A stretch of DNA of 64,000 nt from Serratia rhizosphaerae (GTDB lineage Bacteria; Pseudomonadota; Gammaproteobacteria; Enterobacterales; Enterobacteriaceae), in the NCBI RefSeq assembly GCF_009817885.1, contig NZ_CP041764.1:372001-436000 (forward strand). The letters are read 5' to 3'. The notes below the pieces were generated by a model. The model was not told where the DNA came from. It saw nothing but the letters and a program-made list of their open reading frames with translations, and ran no database searches. Positions 26,812-37,102 of this stretch are shown piece by piece (position 1 is the stretch's first letter; each line of letters begins with the position of its first letter). The position numbers and the translations under genes were made by a program.

Positions 26812-28602
26812 TTACAGCAATTTTTCCGCCTGGGCCAAAATTTGTGCGCCCGATCGCACCGTATTATCGTAATTGTAAATATCTGTACGGAATTGTGGCT
26901 GTCCGTCATCGGCAACCCACGCGGTTAAATAATACAATTTAACCGGAATACGCCCACGTACATTTACGAAAGTGGTATTCCCCTGCTTCAACGTGGAGGA
27001 AACACGGCTGTCATTCCAACCGGCATCCTGCAACAGCATATTGGCTAATACGGACGCTTTATTTACTCGTACGCAACCGGAACTGAGCGCGCGAATATCT
27101 TTTTTAAACAGGCTATGGTTCGGCGTATCATGCAGATAAATAGCATCCGAACTTGGCATATTAAATTTGTAACGCCCCAGCGAGTTAGTGGCGCCCGGCG
27201 CCTGACGAATACGATACGGGAAATTGCGGGCGGAGATCGAGCTCCAGTCAATCGTTGACGGATCAATCACCTGCGCATCGTTGCTCCAGCCGGACAGCAG
27301 CGTATAACCGTGTTTCTGGAAGTAATTAATATCACGCATCGCCTTCGGCACAATATCTTCACGCACCAGAGTCGTCGGCACATTCCACGGCGGGTTGACC
27401 ACCACGTTATTCAGCGCGCTGCTCATCAACGGGGTTTTACGGCTTGGGCGGCCGACAATCACCCGCGACGAAAGAACTTCACTACCGTCACGATAATAAA
27501 CCAGCGAGTAGTTGGGAATATTGACCATAATACCGTTGTTCACCCGCCCCGGCAGAATACGCAAGCGCTGAATATTCAGCGCCAGCAGTGCGGCGCGAGT
27601 CTGCGGCGACACATTCAGCCATTCACGCGTACGCACGCCGATCAGGCCGTCCGCACTCAGCCCCTGCCATTTCTGGAAGCGTTTGACGCCTTCAACCAGA
27701 TCGTCGCTGTACAGGCTGTCGCCGCTGGCAGCGGACTGCAGCATGCCGCCTTCCTCCGAGGTCACCGCCGCAGCACGGTTCTCGCGCAGCTTTTCTTCAT
27801 CAACCGACTGGTCATCATCCACCACCGGCGCGGTGCTATTCACCATCGACAGCTCCTGACTCTGCGCTATGTTGCCGTCAGTTGCGGACAACATGCCGGT
27901 GCGCTGCAGAATTTCACGCAGCGCGGGGATGTCGCTGCTGGTTTGCCCTGGACGCAGCGTCGGGCCGCTGGCCAGATGCGGCCAAGGACGGCTGTCGGTC
28001 AACAGGTCGCGCAGCGCCTGATGCATCTTCGCGTATTGCGGGTGCTGCGGCGCCAGCGATTCAATATAGGGCAACGTTTTACTCTGACGTACCGCCAGCT
28101 GCCACTGGTTAATTACGGTTGTCGGCGGCGTCGCCAACTTATAAGGAATATTGCTGTATAACCAATTATTGCCATTGGCGCCGATAGAAGAAATAAACTG
28201 CAGGTAGCCAAGCATCGCATCCGACAGCACGATATCACGCCCCATGTCGCTGATCGCCGGATCGGTCAGCTGCTTCACCCATTGATTAAACTGCGGCTGA
28301 ATGCCGGAAATCGCCAGCTCGGCCAGTTGCTGCTGGAACTGCTGCACCGTTTCACGGTCCTGCCACATCGGCTGCATCCGGTTGGCCGCGTACAGCGGGG
28401 CCAGCGCGGCAAGGTAGTGCGGCGTAACACCACGCGGCAGCGCCGACATCAGCTCTGCACGGCTTTGCGCCACCGTCGTGGCTGAGGAGCCAGTGGACAA
28501 TCCGGACGTCGTTGCCCATGCAGGTAACGACGCGGCAAGACCACATGCGATAGCGCAGCTCAGCGCCAGACGTCGAACCCTGTTACTTTCTTTAAGCAAC
28601 AT
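26812..28602 (-). CDS. ldtD: L,D-transpeptidase LdtD (YcbB)
   Basis: LdtD forms 3-3 (mDAP-mDAP) crosslinks in the periplasm, giving envelope-stress tolerance and beta-lactam bypass. The 596-residue precursor has a signal peptide (about 1-30, ending LPAWA), an N-terminal helical domain, a peptidoglycan-binding domain (VKRFQKWQGLSADGLIGVRT) and the YkuD catalytic domain with HDTPNH and the active-site SSGCVR (Cys about 510). E. coli YcbB is about 615 residues, so length is normal. It lies downstream of mukB after a strong terminator and thus has its own promoter. Confidence 0.95.
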   Translation of the reverse strand: MLLKESNRVRRLALSCAIACGLAASLPAWATTSGLSTGSSATTVAQSRAELMSALPRGVTPHYLAALAPLYAANRMQPMWQDRETVQQFQQQLAELAISGIQPQFNQWVKQLTDPAISDMGRDIVLSDAMLGYLQFISSIGANGNNWLYSNIPYKLATPPTTVINQWQLAVRQSKTLPYIESLAPQHPQYAKMHQALRDLLTDSRPWPHLASGPTLRPGQTSSDIPALREILQRTGMLSATDGNIAQSQELSMVNSTAPVVDDDQSVDEEKLRENRAAAVTSEEGGMLQSAASGDSLYSDDLVEGVKRFQKWQGLSADGLIGVRTREWLNVSPQTRAALLALNIQRLRILPGRVNNGIMVNIPNYSLVYYRDGSEVLSSRVIVGRPSRKTPLMSSALNNVVVNPPWNVPTTLVREDIVPKAMRDINYFQKHGYTLLSGWSNDAQVIDPSTIDWSSISARNFPYRIRQAPGATNSLGRYKFNMPSSDAIYLHDTPNHSLFKKDIRALSSGCVRVNKASVLANMLLQDAGWNDSRVSSTLKQGNTTFVNVRGRIPVKLYYLTAWVADDGQPQFRTDIYNYDNTVRSGAQILAQAEKLL

Positions 28603-28764
28603 CCCTTGCCCCCTCTCTGCTCACAAAAAATACGACAAAAATTACTGATTAATTTAAGTATATACCTAAAATAAATGGAGTTGCACTCAGCCGACAAAAG
28701 CGCCCGCCGGATGCGGCCGATCCCAGCGTGCCAATGCTGGCAACCGCACTATCATCCATAGCCC

Positions 28765-28796
28765 ATAAAAAATAGCCACCCTGGGGCGGCTATTTT
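28765..28796 (-). terminator. mukB terminator
   Basis: On the minus strand AAAATAGCC pairs with GGCTATTTT (9 bp, inner CCC/GGG) and ends in a T-run of six. It lies 18 bases after the mukB stop. Confidence 0.88.
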
Positions 28797-28814
28797 CAGA
28801 TTTTTAGGAGAGTT

Positions 28815-31800
28815 TTAAACCTGCGGCGTCTCTGCCGGGCTGGCGCCCAACGCCGGCGGCTCATTGGCAAAACCGCGCAGTCCCACCACGTGCACATGCT
28901 CCTGATTCTGGAACACTTTACGCACCAGTTTATAGGTGGTGCCTTTTTCCGGGCTGATATTCTCCGGCGCCGCGATGATCAACTGCATTTCCAGACGGTC
29001 GCACAGCTCAAACAGGGTAGCGATGGATTTGGCATCCAGACGCGCCGCTTCATCGAGGAACAACAGGCGGCACGGAGAAATATCCTTGCCGCGCAGGCGA
29101 CGGGATTCTTCCTCCCAGCTCTGCACCACCATCACCAGAATCGACATACCGGTACCGATCGCCTCGCCGGTCGACAACGCGCCGCTTTCCGCACGCAGCC
29201 AGCCGTCAGAGCCGCGGAAGACTTCCACCTCCAGCTCCAGGTAATTACGGTAATCCAGCAGCTCTTCGCCAATGGTCTGCGGCGTGCGCTGTCCCATATC
29301 GATCTGCGGATTCAGGCGCTGATACAGTTTAGCCAGCGCTTCGGAGAAGCTCAGGCGGTTGCTGTTGAACAGATCCTGATGCTGCTCCTGCTGTTCGGAC
29401 AGCACGTCCAGCAGCGTCGCATGCGCTTCACGCACGTTGACGTTCAGACGCACGCTCTTCACCTGGCCGAAGGAAACGGCCTGCAGCCCCTGGTTCAGCA
29501 TGCGGATACGGTTCTGCTCACGCTGAATGGTTTTGCGGATGATATTCGCCACGCTTTTGGAACTGATCGCCAGTTTTTGCTCGCGGCTGGTCAGCTCCTC
29601 GGTCAGACGACTCAGCTCGATCTCCATCTGTTCAATGGCTTCAATCGGGTCGTCGGTGCGGATAATATCCTGACGGATACGCTCGCGCAGGTGCTGATAC
29701 ACCGCGATATAGAACTGGATTTTGCGTTCCGGCCGCTTCGGATCTTCCGACAGACGCAGCACGTCGCGCAGATGTTCGTTATCCGCCACCGCCAGACGCA
29801 GCGCACCCAGTGCCTTATCCGACATTGAGCGCAGCTCGTCGCCGTCCATATAGGCCAGCTCACGACGGTGCAGGCGACGCTCCACACCATTATCTTTCAC
29901 CATGCGCATCACCGCGCACCAGCCCGCCTTGGCGGTCACCACCTGCTCACGCAGCTGATGATAGTCGCGCTCCAGCTTGCGCAGTTTTTTCTGCAGGCTG
30001 TCCATTTCCGCTTCGCAGAAGGTCAGCTGTTTCTCCAGCTGATTACGGCGCGCGCGGTTGTTGCTCAGTGCCGCATGCAGCTCGTCGCGGCGCTGACGCG
30101 CGCGCGCTTCGGCGTTGGCATCGGCCTGTACGCCGATATCCACCAGCTCCTGACTCAGCTCTTTGAGCATATCGCGCTTGGCTTCATAAGAGCTTTTCAG
30201 CGATGCCAATACCTGGCTGTACTGCGTAAACTGGCTCTGATACTGGCGCAGCTGCTCGCGGGCGCTGCTGCGCTCCGCTTCCGCCTGCTCCAGGCGATGG
30301 CGCAGTTTATCGTTGAGATCGTTATTGGCGTTTTGCATACCGGCCGAGTCGGTATAGCTGAAGTGCGCGCGGCGCTGCACCACTTCAATCAGCGCGAACG
30401 CCTGCTGCTTCGCCTGGCGCTGGGTATTCTGCGCCTGCTGATAATCCTGCTGCAGCTGTTCATGCTGCTCCGGATCGTTTTGCAGCACGGACACCAGCGG
30501 CTCCAGTTTATTCAGGGCAACGCCGTGCTGCTGCAGGTAGCGCGCAGCCTCCTGCGCCTCGTCCAGCTCGTCCTGAATTTCTTCCACCCGGTCCTGCAAG
30601 GTGTCATCGTTCAGCAGCGAAACCAGCGGCGTCAGGCGATGCAACGCAGAAAGCCCCTCTTTCGCCTGCTCGTACTGCTGACGCTGCTGCTGATTCTGCG
30701 CTTCATGGTTGTTCAGCGCACGTTCGATCTCCGTGCGACGACCGTTCAGCGTACGGATTTCCGCTTCCGGATCGGTATCAAAGGCGACGCCCAGATGACT
30801 GCCGATAAAGCGGCTGAACGCCTGATGAGAGCGCTGGATTTTCTGTACGTCGAACGACAGCGTCGCGTAGCGCTCCGCCAGCGTTTCACGTTCGGCATGC
30901 AAGACTTCCAGACGTTTTTCACGCGCGGCGCGGCCAAACAGCGGCACTTCCGGGAAGCGGGAATAGCGCCACTGACGGTCGGCGATTTTCACCACCACCG
31001 CTTTGTCTTGTTCTTCAACGGCGAAGACGCTGTCATCGAACGACTGCGGATCCCCTTCGATCAGGTAGAGATCTTCCGGGCAGTCTTCCAGACCTTCCAG
31101 CATTTCGCGCACCAGCGACAGGTCCGGCACCACGATGGCGTGGCGGGACGGGCCATACAGCGCGGAGAAGTAAGGCGCATCGTCGATGGTGACATCGTCG
31201 TAAATTTCCGACAGCAGTACGCCGCCGAAACGTTCTGCCAGCGTCACCAGACGCTGATCTTCCGCGCCGCTCGGCTGGCTAAGACGTTCAATCTGCGCGT
31301 CGACTTCGCGTTTGCGGGCTGCTACTTCGTCGCGTTCAACCGTGGTTTCACGCTCACGCTCCAGCAGCTGCTGCATATATTCGGTAACCTGCTGGCTGCT
31401 TTCCAGCGGTTCGCCGCTTTGTTCACTCAGTTGGCTGAGCGCGTCCTGCGCCGTCAGCCACACCGGCGCGCGGGCGGTCAGTTCGCGGATACGCTGCTGG
31501 AGATGCTCCAGCTCCTGCCGCATTTCCATCCGCCGTTCGCCGGCTTCGCTGACGTTCTGCGACAGCGACTCCAGCCGCTCTTCCAGCTCTTGTTGCAGCG
31601 CATCGAGGTCGTCTGCCTGATAGTCCTGGCCATGACGTTTACAGAATTCCTGCAGCAGACGCTCGGCGTCCTGCTGAGAGCGCAGACGCTGCTCCAGCTC
31701 GCTCAGACGCATACGCAGCGGCTGCACGCGCTCCGCCTGGTGCTGCTGCGACGGCCAGTCGCGCAGCACTTCGCGCGCGGTCTGCCAGGCATCGCTACGG

Positions 31801-33269
31801 CTGACTTCACCGGCAATTTTACACACCAGCTGGTAAGCCTGTTCAAAGCGGCCGTGCGCGGCATCGGCCACGCTCAGCTTCTGTTCCAACATCAACAGCG
31901 CTTCGGTGGCTTCCTGCTCGCGCGCCTGGAAGGTTTCCAGCCACTGTTCGGCATTGTCCGCGCTCAGCTCCGGCAGCTGGCACAGAGAACGCGCGCGCTC
32001 CAGCGCCTGCAGCGCCTGCTGATACTGAATGGCGCGGGTCTGCTGCACGTCGAGCGCCTGCTGGTAATCGGCCAGCTGACTTTTCAGCTCATCCACTTCC
32101 AGCTCGGCCGCCTCGGCGCGCGCGCTGTACTCTTCCTGCTGTTCGCCGGCTTCGGCCACCACTTCATTCTGTTCTTCCAGCCGGTAGGTCAGCTCTTCCA
32201 GATCGGCTTCATAACGCTCGATCTTCTCCTGCTGACGCATCGCGGTCTGCACCAGGTTCAGGTGATCGCTGGCCGCCTGATAATCAGTTTCCAGATCGGA
32301 CTCCGCACCGCTCTGCTCCGCCAGCTCACGCGCCATCTCTATGTGGCGGTACTGCTCCGCCGCCAGCTGTTTCCGGCTGCCGAACAGGTCGTTGCGCAGC
32401 ACCAGCGTGCTGTCCAGATGGATACGCCGCTCGTTGGCATGGCGCATATAGTCCGCCGCCACGTAGGACGTCGCTTCAGAAATCAGGTGTTTGAACAGGT
32501 CGCGGTCGGACTGGGTGACGCGGATCGCTTCCAGCGTCATGCGGTTCTCCCGCAGCGCGGCCTCCATATCCTGGAACGCCTTGCGCACGCCGCTGTTTTC
32601 CGGCAGCAGATAGTCGCGCAGCGAGCGGGTAATGGCGCTGGAAATACCGCCGTATAGCGAGGCCTCGATCAAACGATAGAATTTGCTGCGATCGGCGGAA
32701 GAGCGCAGGCGTTTTGGGATAATCCCCAGATCAAACATCAAAGAGTGATAATCAGTGATGGAGTTGAACTGCTTGAACTGCACCCCTTCAATCTCTTCCA
32801 GCCGCTCTTTCAGCTCCGGCAGCGACAGCACGCGCGCCTGGCGCTCGCCGACCGTCTGCGTCAGAATTTCCGTCGGCTGCACCGAGGTCGGCAGCCCCTG
32901 AATGGTGAACGGCTTGATATCGACCTTACGGTCACGGCCGGCAACCTGCTGCAGACGCACGCCGACCACCACGCGCTGATGGCGCGAGTTGACCACGTCG
33001 AGCGTCGAGTAACACACCCCGGCGCGCAGCTTGCCGTGCAGACCTTTATCGCGCGAGCCGCTGGTCGCGCCGGCTTCGGTGGTGTTACGGAAATGCAGCA
33101 GCGTCAGATCGGGGATCAGCGCGGTGACGAAGGCCGCCATGGTGGTGGATTTCCCCGCCCCGTTACCGCCGGACAGCGTGGTGACCAGCTCATCCAAATC
33201 AAAGGTGCGGGCAAAGAAGCCGTTCCAGTTAACCAGCGTTAGCGAGCGAAATTTACCGCGTTCAATCAT
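28815..33269 (-). CDS. mukB: Chromosome partition protein MukB (SMC-like)
   Basis: MukB is the SMC-like ATPase of the MukBEF condensin, which organises and segregates the chromosome. The 1484-residue protein (E. coli 1486) has Walker A GGNGAGKST near residue 34-42, two very long coiled-coil arms around a central hinge (about residues 650-780), and at the C-terminus the signature LSTGEAIGTGMS and Walker B LLFLDEAARLD. Its ATG overlaps the mukE stop by four bases. It is the last gene of the operon cmoM-mukF-mukE-mukB. Confidence 0.98.
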   Translation of the reverse strand: MIERGKFRSLTLVNWNGFFARTFDLDELVTTLSGGNGAGKSTTMAAFVTALIPDLTLLHFRNTTEAGATSGSRDKGLHGKLRAGVCYSTLDVVNSRHQRVVVGVRLQQVAGRDRKVDIKPFTIQGLPTSVQPTEILTQTVGERQARVLSLPELKERLEEIEGVQFKQFNSITDYHSLMFDLGIIPKRLRSSADRSKFYRLIEASLYGGISSAITRSLRDYLLPENSGVRKAFQDMEAALRENRMTLEAIRVTQSDRDLFKHLISEATSYVAADYMRHANERRIHLDSTLVLRNDLFGSRKQLAAEQYRHIEMARELAEQSGAESDLETDYQAASDHLNLVQTAMRQQEKIERYEADLEELTYRLEEQNEVVAEAGEQQEEYSARAEAAELEVDELKSQLADYQQALDVQQTRAIQYQQALQALERARSLCQLPELSADNAEQWLETFQAREQEATEALLMLEQKLSVADAAHGRFEQAYQLVCKIAGEVSRSDAWQTAREVLRDWPSQQHQAERVQPLRMRLSELEQRLRSQQDAERLLQEFCKRHGQDYQADDLDALQQELEERLESLSQNVSEAGERRMEMRQELEHLQQRIRELTARAPVWLTAQDALSQLSEQSGEPLESSQQVTEYMQQLLERERETTVERDEVAARKREVDAQIERLSQPSGAEDQRLVTLAERFGGVLLSEIYDDVTIDDAPYFSALYGPSRHAIVVPDLSLVREMLEGLEDCPEDLYLIEGDPQSFDDSVFAVEEQDKAVVVKIADRQWRYSRFPEVPLFGRAAREKRLEVLHAERETLAERYATLSFDVQKIQRSHQAFSRFIGSHLGVAFDTDPEAEIRTLNGRRTEIERALNNHEAQNQQQRQQYEQAKEGLSALHRLTPLVSLLNDDTLQDRVEEIQDELDEAQEAARYLQQHGVALNKLEPLVSVLQNDPEQHEQLQQDYQQAQNTQRQAKQQAFALIEVVQRRAHFSYTDSAGMQNANNDLNDKLRHRLEQAEAERSSAREQLRQYQSQFTQYSQVLASLKSSYEAKRDMLKELSQELVDIGVQADANAEARARQRRDELHAALSNNRARRNQLEKQLTFCEAEMDSLQKKLRKLERDYHQLREQVVTAKAGWCAVMRMVKDNGVERRLHRRELAYMDGDELRSMSDKALGALRLAVADNEHLRDVLRLSEDPKRPERKIQFYIAVYQHLRERIRQDIIRTDDPIEAIEQMEIELSRLTEELTSREQKLAISSKSVANIIRKTIQREQNRIRMLNQGLQAVSFGQVKSVRLNVNVREAHATLLDVLSEQQEQHQDLFNSNRLSFSEALAKLYQRLNPQIDMGQRTPQTIGEELLDYRNYLELEVEVFRGSDGWLRAESGALSTGEAIGTGMSILVMVVQSWEEESRRLRGKDISPCRLLFLDEAARLDAKSIATLFELCDRLEMQLIIAAPENISPEKGTTYKLVRKVFQNQEHVHVVGLRGFANEPPALGASPAETPQV

Positions 33270-33994
33270 TCCTGTTCATCCTCTGCGCTATCCGGCGTGT
33301 TATCTGCCGTTTGCTCTTCGCCTTCTTGCTCATCATTCAACAACAGGCTGTTTTCAATCGGCATGGCCTCGCCGTCGCGGATCATACGCAGCTGTGCTTC
33401 ACGCGGGTCGTCACCGCTGCGCACATCTGCGCCGAAGCGGAATACCGCCTCGGTGATGCGGAATTTACTGCTGTCGCCGCCCATAAAATAGACCATGCCC
33501 AGACGGCGCAGACGGTTCAAGGAAGTGCGCACCTTTTCGTGCAGCTTCTGCCGGTCAAGGTCAGAGCCGGTGGAGCGCTGGTTGACGAACTTCAGCAGCT
33601 TGTTTTCATCCGCCAGGCTCAGCAGCTCGTCGTACAGCTCCTGATGGCTGAAAATGCCTTCGTGCGCCAGACGTTCCGGGCTCAGATAGAGGTAACAGAG
33701 AATTTTACCGACCATCATATCCAGCTCGGACAGCACCGAACGCGGGATCAGCGTCGTGGAACGCGGGCGCAGATAGAAAAAGCCTTCCGGCGCACGCAGC
33801 AGCTCGACGCTGTAGCGCGCGTAGAACTCTTCCAGTTCGTCCTGAAAATCCATCAGAAACGCGTGGTTGTCCAGCTCGTCAATGCCGATATGGCGCCCTG
33901 CGCGCAGTTGACTGTCCAGCGCCGGAAACAGCGGGTTGGACAATGCCTTCGCCAGTTTTACTGGCATAATGTGTTCAATATTTGTCGATGACAT
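33266..33994 (-). CDS. mukE: Chromosome partition protein MukE
   Basis: MukE is a winged-helix (kite) subunit that bridges MukF and MukB. The 242-residue protein starts MSSTNIEHIMPVKLAKALSN and keeps the family block GRHIGIDELDNHAFLMDFQ. It ends in an acidic tail. The open frame runs nine codons further upstream; the ATG at 33994, inside the 3' end of mukF, is the E. coli-equivalent start. The 3' end overlaps mukB by four bases. Confidence 0.96.
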   Translation of the reverse strand: MSSTNIEHIMPVKLAKALSNPLFPALDSQLRAGRHIGIDELDNHAFLMDFQDELEEFYARYSVELLRAPEGFFYLRPRSTTLIPRSVLSELDMMVGKILCYLYLSPERLAHEGIFSHQELYDELLSLADENKLLKFVNQRSTGSDLDRQKLHEKVRTSLNRLRRLGMVYFMGGDSSKFRITEAVFRFGADVRSGDDPREAQLRMIRDGEAMPIENSLLLNDEQEGEEQTADNTPDSAEDEQE

Positions 33995-35297
33995 GGGCCT
34001 GTACCTTGGCTCCGTAATCATTGATTACCTGCCACTCGGCCGGTAACCCTGAAAAATCAGCTTCAGCCACACCAAGGCGCACCGCCTGGTCGACCACTAA
34101 ACGCGCCACGTCGAAGTGACGGGCGCGCGGATATTGCGCCAGATAATCGCGCATGACCGCCCCTAAATTGAGCGGCAACTGTTGTTCCTGATAAACCTTC
34201 AGCGCCTGTTCGATCATCGCCGCCAGCTGTTCGCGGATTTCGCTGAACTCTTCATATTCCAGATCCGGCGGCAGTTCCCCGGTCACCTCATCGCTGCGCA
34301 GCGCCAGTTCTTCATCGCGCATATCCAGCAGGCGATCGGCGCTGGCGTGAGTCAGCGCCCACGGGTTGTCGAAATAGTTTTGCACCGACTGGCGCAGACG
34401 CTGCGCAAACACACGGTTTTTATCCATGTCGATCGCGGTACGGATGAATTTGTGCACGTGGCGGTCATAACCGATCCACAGGTCGATCGCCTGCTGCCCC
34501 CAACTGACGATGCGATCCAGTTTGCTTTGCAGGTCAAACACCAGTTTGTCGACAAAGGCCAGTTCGGCATCGCCCAACGTGGATTCCTGAATACGCAGCA
34601 GATTCGCCTGCAGCTTGTCGCCGGCGGCTTCCAACGTATCCTGCAGTTCACGCAGGGTACCGGAGGTTTCCGACAGCAGCATCTCACAGCTGGAGATCGC
34701 GGCGCGCCAGTCCTGGTTCAGCAGTGCGGCGATATCTTCTTTCACCCCCTGCTGCTGCTCATCCATCACGCGCTGGGTCATATCGATGCTGTCGAAGATC
34801 TCCGCCACCGAATACTTCAGCGGCGCAAAGACGTTGCGATGCCAGTGGAAATCATCGCCGCCCTCTTCGGCGGCGTCCGCCGCGCGTTTCAATTCCTGCG
34901 CGACGATCGACAGCTGCATCGACAGGCGCAGCGTTGAGAATTCACGCTGACGAATATAATAGTCGGTAATGCCGATGCCCAGCGGCGTCAGACGGTAAAT
35001 GGCATTGCCGTCCGCCAGTTCGCTGGTAAAACGGTTCAACAGGCGCTGGCGCACCATGTCGTTAATCGCATTATTGGCGCGGATCGCCACCGTTTCATGC
35101 GTCTGTTCGAAACCCTTGCTGACATGGCGAAATGCATCAACCAGCTCACCTTCGCTCATCTCGCCGTCCAGCCGCTCGCCGTTTAACGTGGCGATCGCAA
35201 GCAGAAACGCAAGACGCTCCGTAGGGAGCGAAATAGAGAAATCATTTTTCCGTGCCCAGGCGACCAGTTCGGGTACAGTCTGGGAAAATTCACTCAT
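33975..35297 (-). CDS. mukF: Chromosome partition protein MukF (kleisin)
   Basis: MukF is the kleisin that dimerises through its N-terminal winged-helix domain and links MukB heads. The 440 residues equal E. coli in length, starting MSEFSQTVPELVAWARKNDF. Its ATG overlaps the cmoM stop by four bases, and its 3' end overlaps mukE by 20 bases, showing tight translational coupling along the operon. Confidence 0.97.
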   Translation of the reverse strand: MSEFSQTVPELVAWARKNDFSISLPTERLAFLLAIATLNGERLDGEMSEGELVDAFRHVSKGFEQTHETVAIRANNAINDMVRQRLLNRFTSELADGNAIYRLTPLGIGITDYYIRQREFSTLRLSMQLSIVAQELKRAADAAEEGGDDFHWHRNVFAPLKYSVAEIFDSIDMTQRVMDEQQQGVKEDIAALLNQDWRAAISSCEMLLSETSGTLRELQDTLEAAGDKLQANLLRIQESTLGDAELAFVDKLVFDLQSKLDRIVSWGQQAIDLWIGYDRHVHKFIRTAIDMDKNRVFAQRLRQSVQNYFDNPWALTHASADRLLDMRDEELALRSDEVTGELPPDLEYEEFSEIREQLAAMIEQALKVYQEQQLPLNLGAVMRDYLAQYPRARHFDVARLVVDQAVRLGVAEADFSGLPAEWQVINDYGAKVQAHVIDKY

Positions 35298-36079
35298 AGT
35301 TCGTCCTTCAGGTTTGGTTTATGCGCCATGACGTGAATATAGCGCCCCAAACTCACGTACGGCTCCTGCCGACAATAGTGCTGTTCAAGCGCCAATAACT
35401 CTTCAAATTTTTGTGTCTGCAGTTGCCTGCTTTGCAGGTAATCATGAAACACGCGCACGCCGGTTTTACCGCTGATGCGCATGCCCAGCTGTTCCAGCCA
35501 GCCATAGACCAACGGCGGACTATGCGGGTATTGCGGCGACAGCGAACGCTTACGGCGCCGTCTCACTTCGGGATTGACCAATTGAAAATTACCCAATACC
35601 ACGTTACGCATCAACAAGCCGTTGGCGTTAAAAAACATCAGCGACAGCGCGCCGCCGGGCCGCAGACAATCATACAACGCCTGCAATGCCGCCTGCGGTT
35701 CTGCGATCCATTCAAGCACAGCATGGAACAATATCAGATCGACCGGCTGTTCCAAATGCTGACCGATCTCCTGAGCCGAACTTTGTATAAATTGCATGTT
35801 CTGGCTCACACCTTTCTGCTGCGCCAACTGCGCGGCGCGTTGGATCATCTCACCAGAAAGATCGCACAACAACACCTGATGTCCTAATTCCGCCAGCTGG
35901 CAGGCCATATGGCCTTCGCCGCCGCCGGCATCAAGTATACGCAATGGACGCTGCGGCAGTTGCGCCAGCAGCGTATTCAGATCCTGCCAAACTACCGCCT
36001 GGCGGATTTTGCCTTTCGTGGTGCCGTAAATATTACGCGCAAACTTTTCCGCAATATCGTCAAAATTGCGATCCTGCAT
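35294..36079 (-). CDS. cmoM: tRNA 5-carboxymethoxyuridine methyltransferase CmoM
   Basis: CmoM (formerly SmtA) methylates cmo5U to mcmo5U at the wobble base of certain tRNAs. The 261-residue SAM-dependent enzyme has motif I ILDAGGGEGHMA, an acidic LLCDLSGEM motif II and the FHAVLEWI post-motif. It is the first gene of the muk operon, overlapping mukF by four bases, and is divergent from elyC. Confidence 0.95.
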   Translation of the reverse strand: MQDRNFDDIAEKFARNIYGTTKGKIRQAVVWQDLNTLLAQLPQRPLRILDAGGGEGHMACQLAELGHQVLLCDLSGEMIQRAAQLAQQKGVSQNMQFIQSSAQEIGQHLEQPVDLILFHAVLEWIAEPQAALQALYDCLRPGGALSLMFFNANGLLMRNVVLGNFQLVNPEVRRRRKRSLSPQYPHSPPLVYGWLEQLGMRISGKTGVRVFHDYLQSRQLQTQKFEELLALEQHYCRQEPYVSLGRYIHVMAHKPNLKDEL

Positions 36080-36230
36080 TGGACTACGGCTCCGTTGATC
36101 TTATCCTGCCAGGGGGCAACACGCTCCCCACCAAACCTGCTATTTTGGCACAGACTGGCATAGAATAAATCTTCTTACGGCCGGAATGTGCCCGGATGTC
36201 GTTTTTTCGCCCAAAAGGACCGGATTTTTA

Positions 36231-37001
36231 ATGCTGTTCAACCTGAAAAAGTTTATTGGCGGCATCATGATGCCGCTGCCCGCCCTGCTGTTACTGATGG
36301 CGCTGGCGCTGTTGCTGCTGTGGTTCACCCGCTGGCAGAAAAGCGGGAAAGTAATTCTCAGCCTGAGCTGGCTGTTTTTACTGCTTTTCAGCCTGCAGCC
36401 GGTCGCCGATCGGCTGCTGCGGCCGATTGAATCCACCTACGCCACCTATCGCGGTCATGATCCGGTCAATTATATCGTGGTTTTAGGCGGGGGTTACACT
36501 TTCAATCCGGACTGGGCGCCCAGCTCAAACCTGATCGGCAACAGCCTGCCGCGGGTTACCGAAGGCGTACGGCAGTATCTTGCACATCCCGGCGCGAAAA
36601 TGGTGTTTACCGGCGCGCGCGGCGCCAATACCTTGAGCAATGCGGAAACCGCGGCGCGGGTGGCGGAAAGCCTGGGCGTGCCGCGCCGCGATATCGTGGT
36701 GCTGGATCGCCCGGTGGATACCGAGCAAGAGGCGGCGCAGGTCGCCAAACTGATTGGCCGGCAGCCGTTTCTGCTGGTGACCTCTGCCAACCATCTGCCG
36801 CGCGCCATGCGCTTTTTCGAGGCGCAGGGGCTGCGGCCAATTCCGGCGCCGGCCAACCAACTGGCCATCACTTCACCGCTGAATATCTGGGATCGGGTAC
36901 TGCCTTCCGCCATGTTCCTCAGCCATAGCGAACGCGCCTGGTACGAAACCCTGGGCAGTTTGTGGCAGCGGTTGAAGGGGGATAGCGTGAAGGTTAAGTA
37001 A
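36231..37001 (+). CDS. elyC: Envelope biogenesis factor ElyC (DUF218)
   Basis: ElyC is an inner-membrane protein needed for normal peptidoglycan assembly at low temperature in E. coli. The 256-residue protein has two N-terminal hydrophobic helices (about 13-31 and 40-58) and a periplasmic DUF218 domain with YIVVLGGGY, VFTGARG, ANTLSNAETAARVAESLG and VTSANHLPRAM. The frame opens 15 codons upstream; MLFNLKKFIGGIMMPLP at 36231, after AAAAGGA, fits the family. It is the last core gene before the AT-rich insert that separates it from kdsB. Confidence 0.94.
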   Translation: MLFNLKKFIGGIMMPLPALLLLMALALLLLWFTRWQKSGKVILSLSWLFLLLFSLQPVADRLLRPIESTYATYRGHDPVNYIVVLGGGYTFNPDWAPSSNLIGNSLPRVTEGVRQYLAHPGAKMVFTGARGANTLSNAETAARVAESLGVPRRDIVVLDRPVDTEQEAAQVAKLIGRQPFLLVTSANHLPRAMRFFEAQGLRPIPAPANQLAITSPLNIWDRVLPSAMFLSHSERAWYETLGSLWQRLKGDSVKVK

Positions 37002-37102
37002 AAAACCGGGAAATTAACCATAGCTCCAGCTACCATAATGACATATCTCGACCGACCTGGAACTGATAACCTATTAACATGATCGACATGGAAGGACAGA
37101 AC

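Noticed and set aside
28603..28680. CpxR box upstream of ldtD
   Set aside because: ldtD is Cpx-induced in E. coli, but I could not find GTAAA-N5-GTAAA here.
29868..32657. A 929-codon open frame on the plus strand opposite mukB
   Set aside because: It is antisense to a certain gene; long shadow frames are usual in GC-rich coding DNA, and the product has a low-complexity leucine/arginine/glutamine composition.
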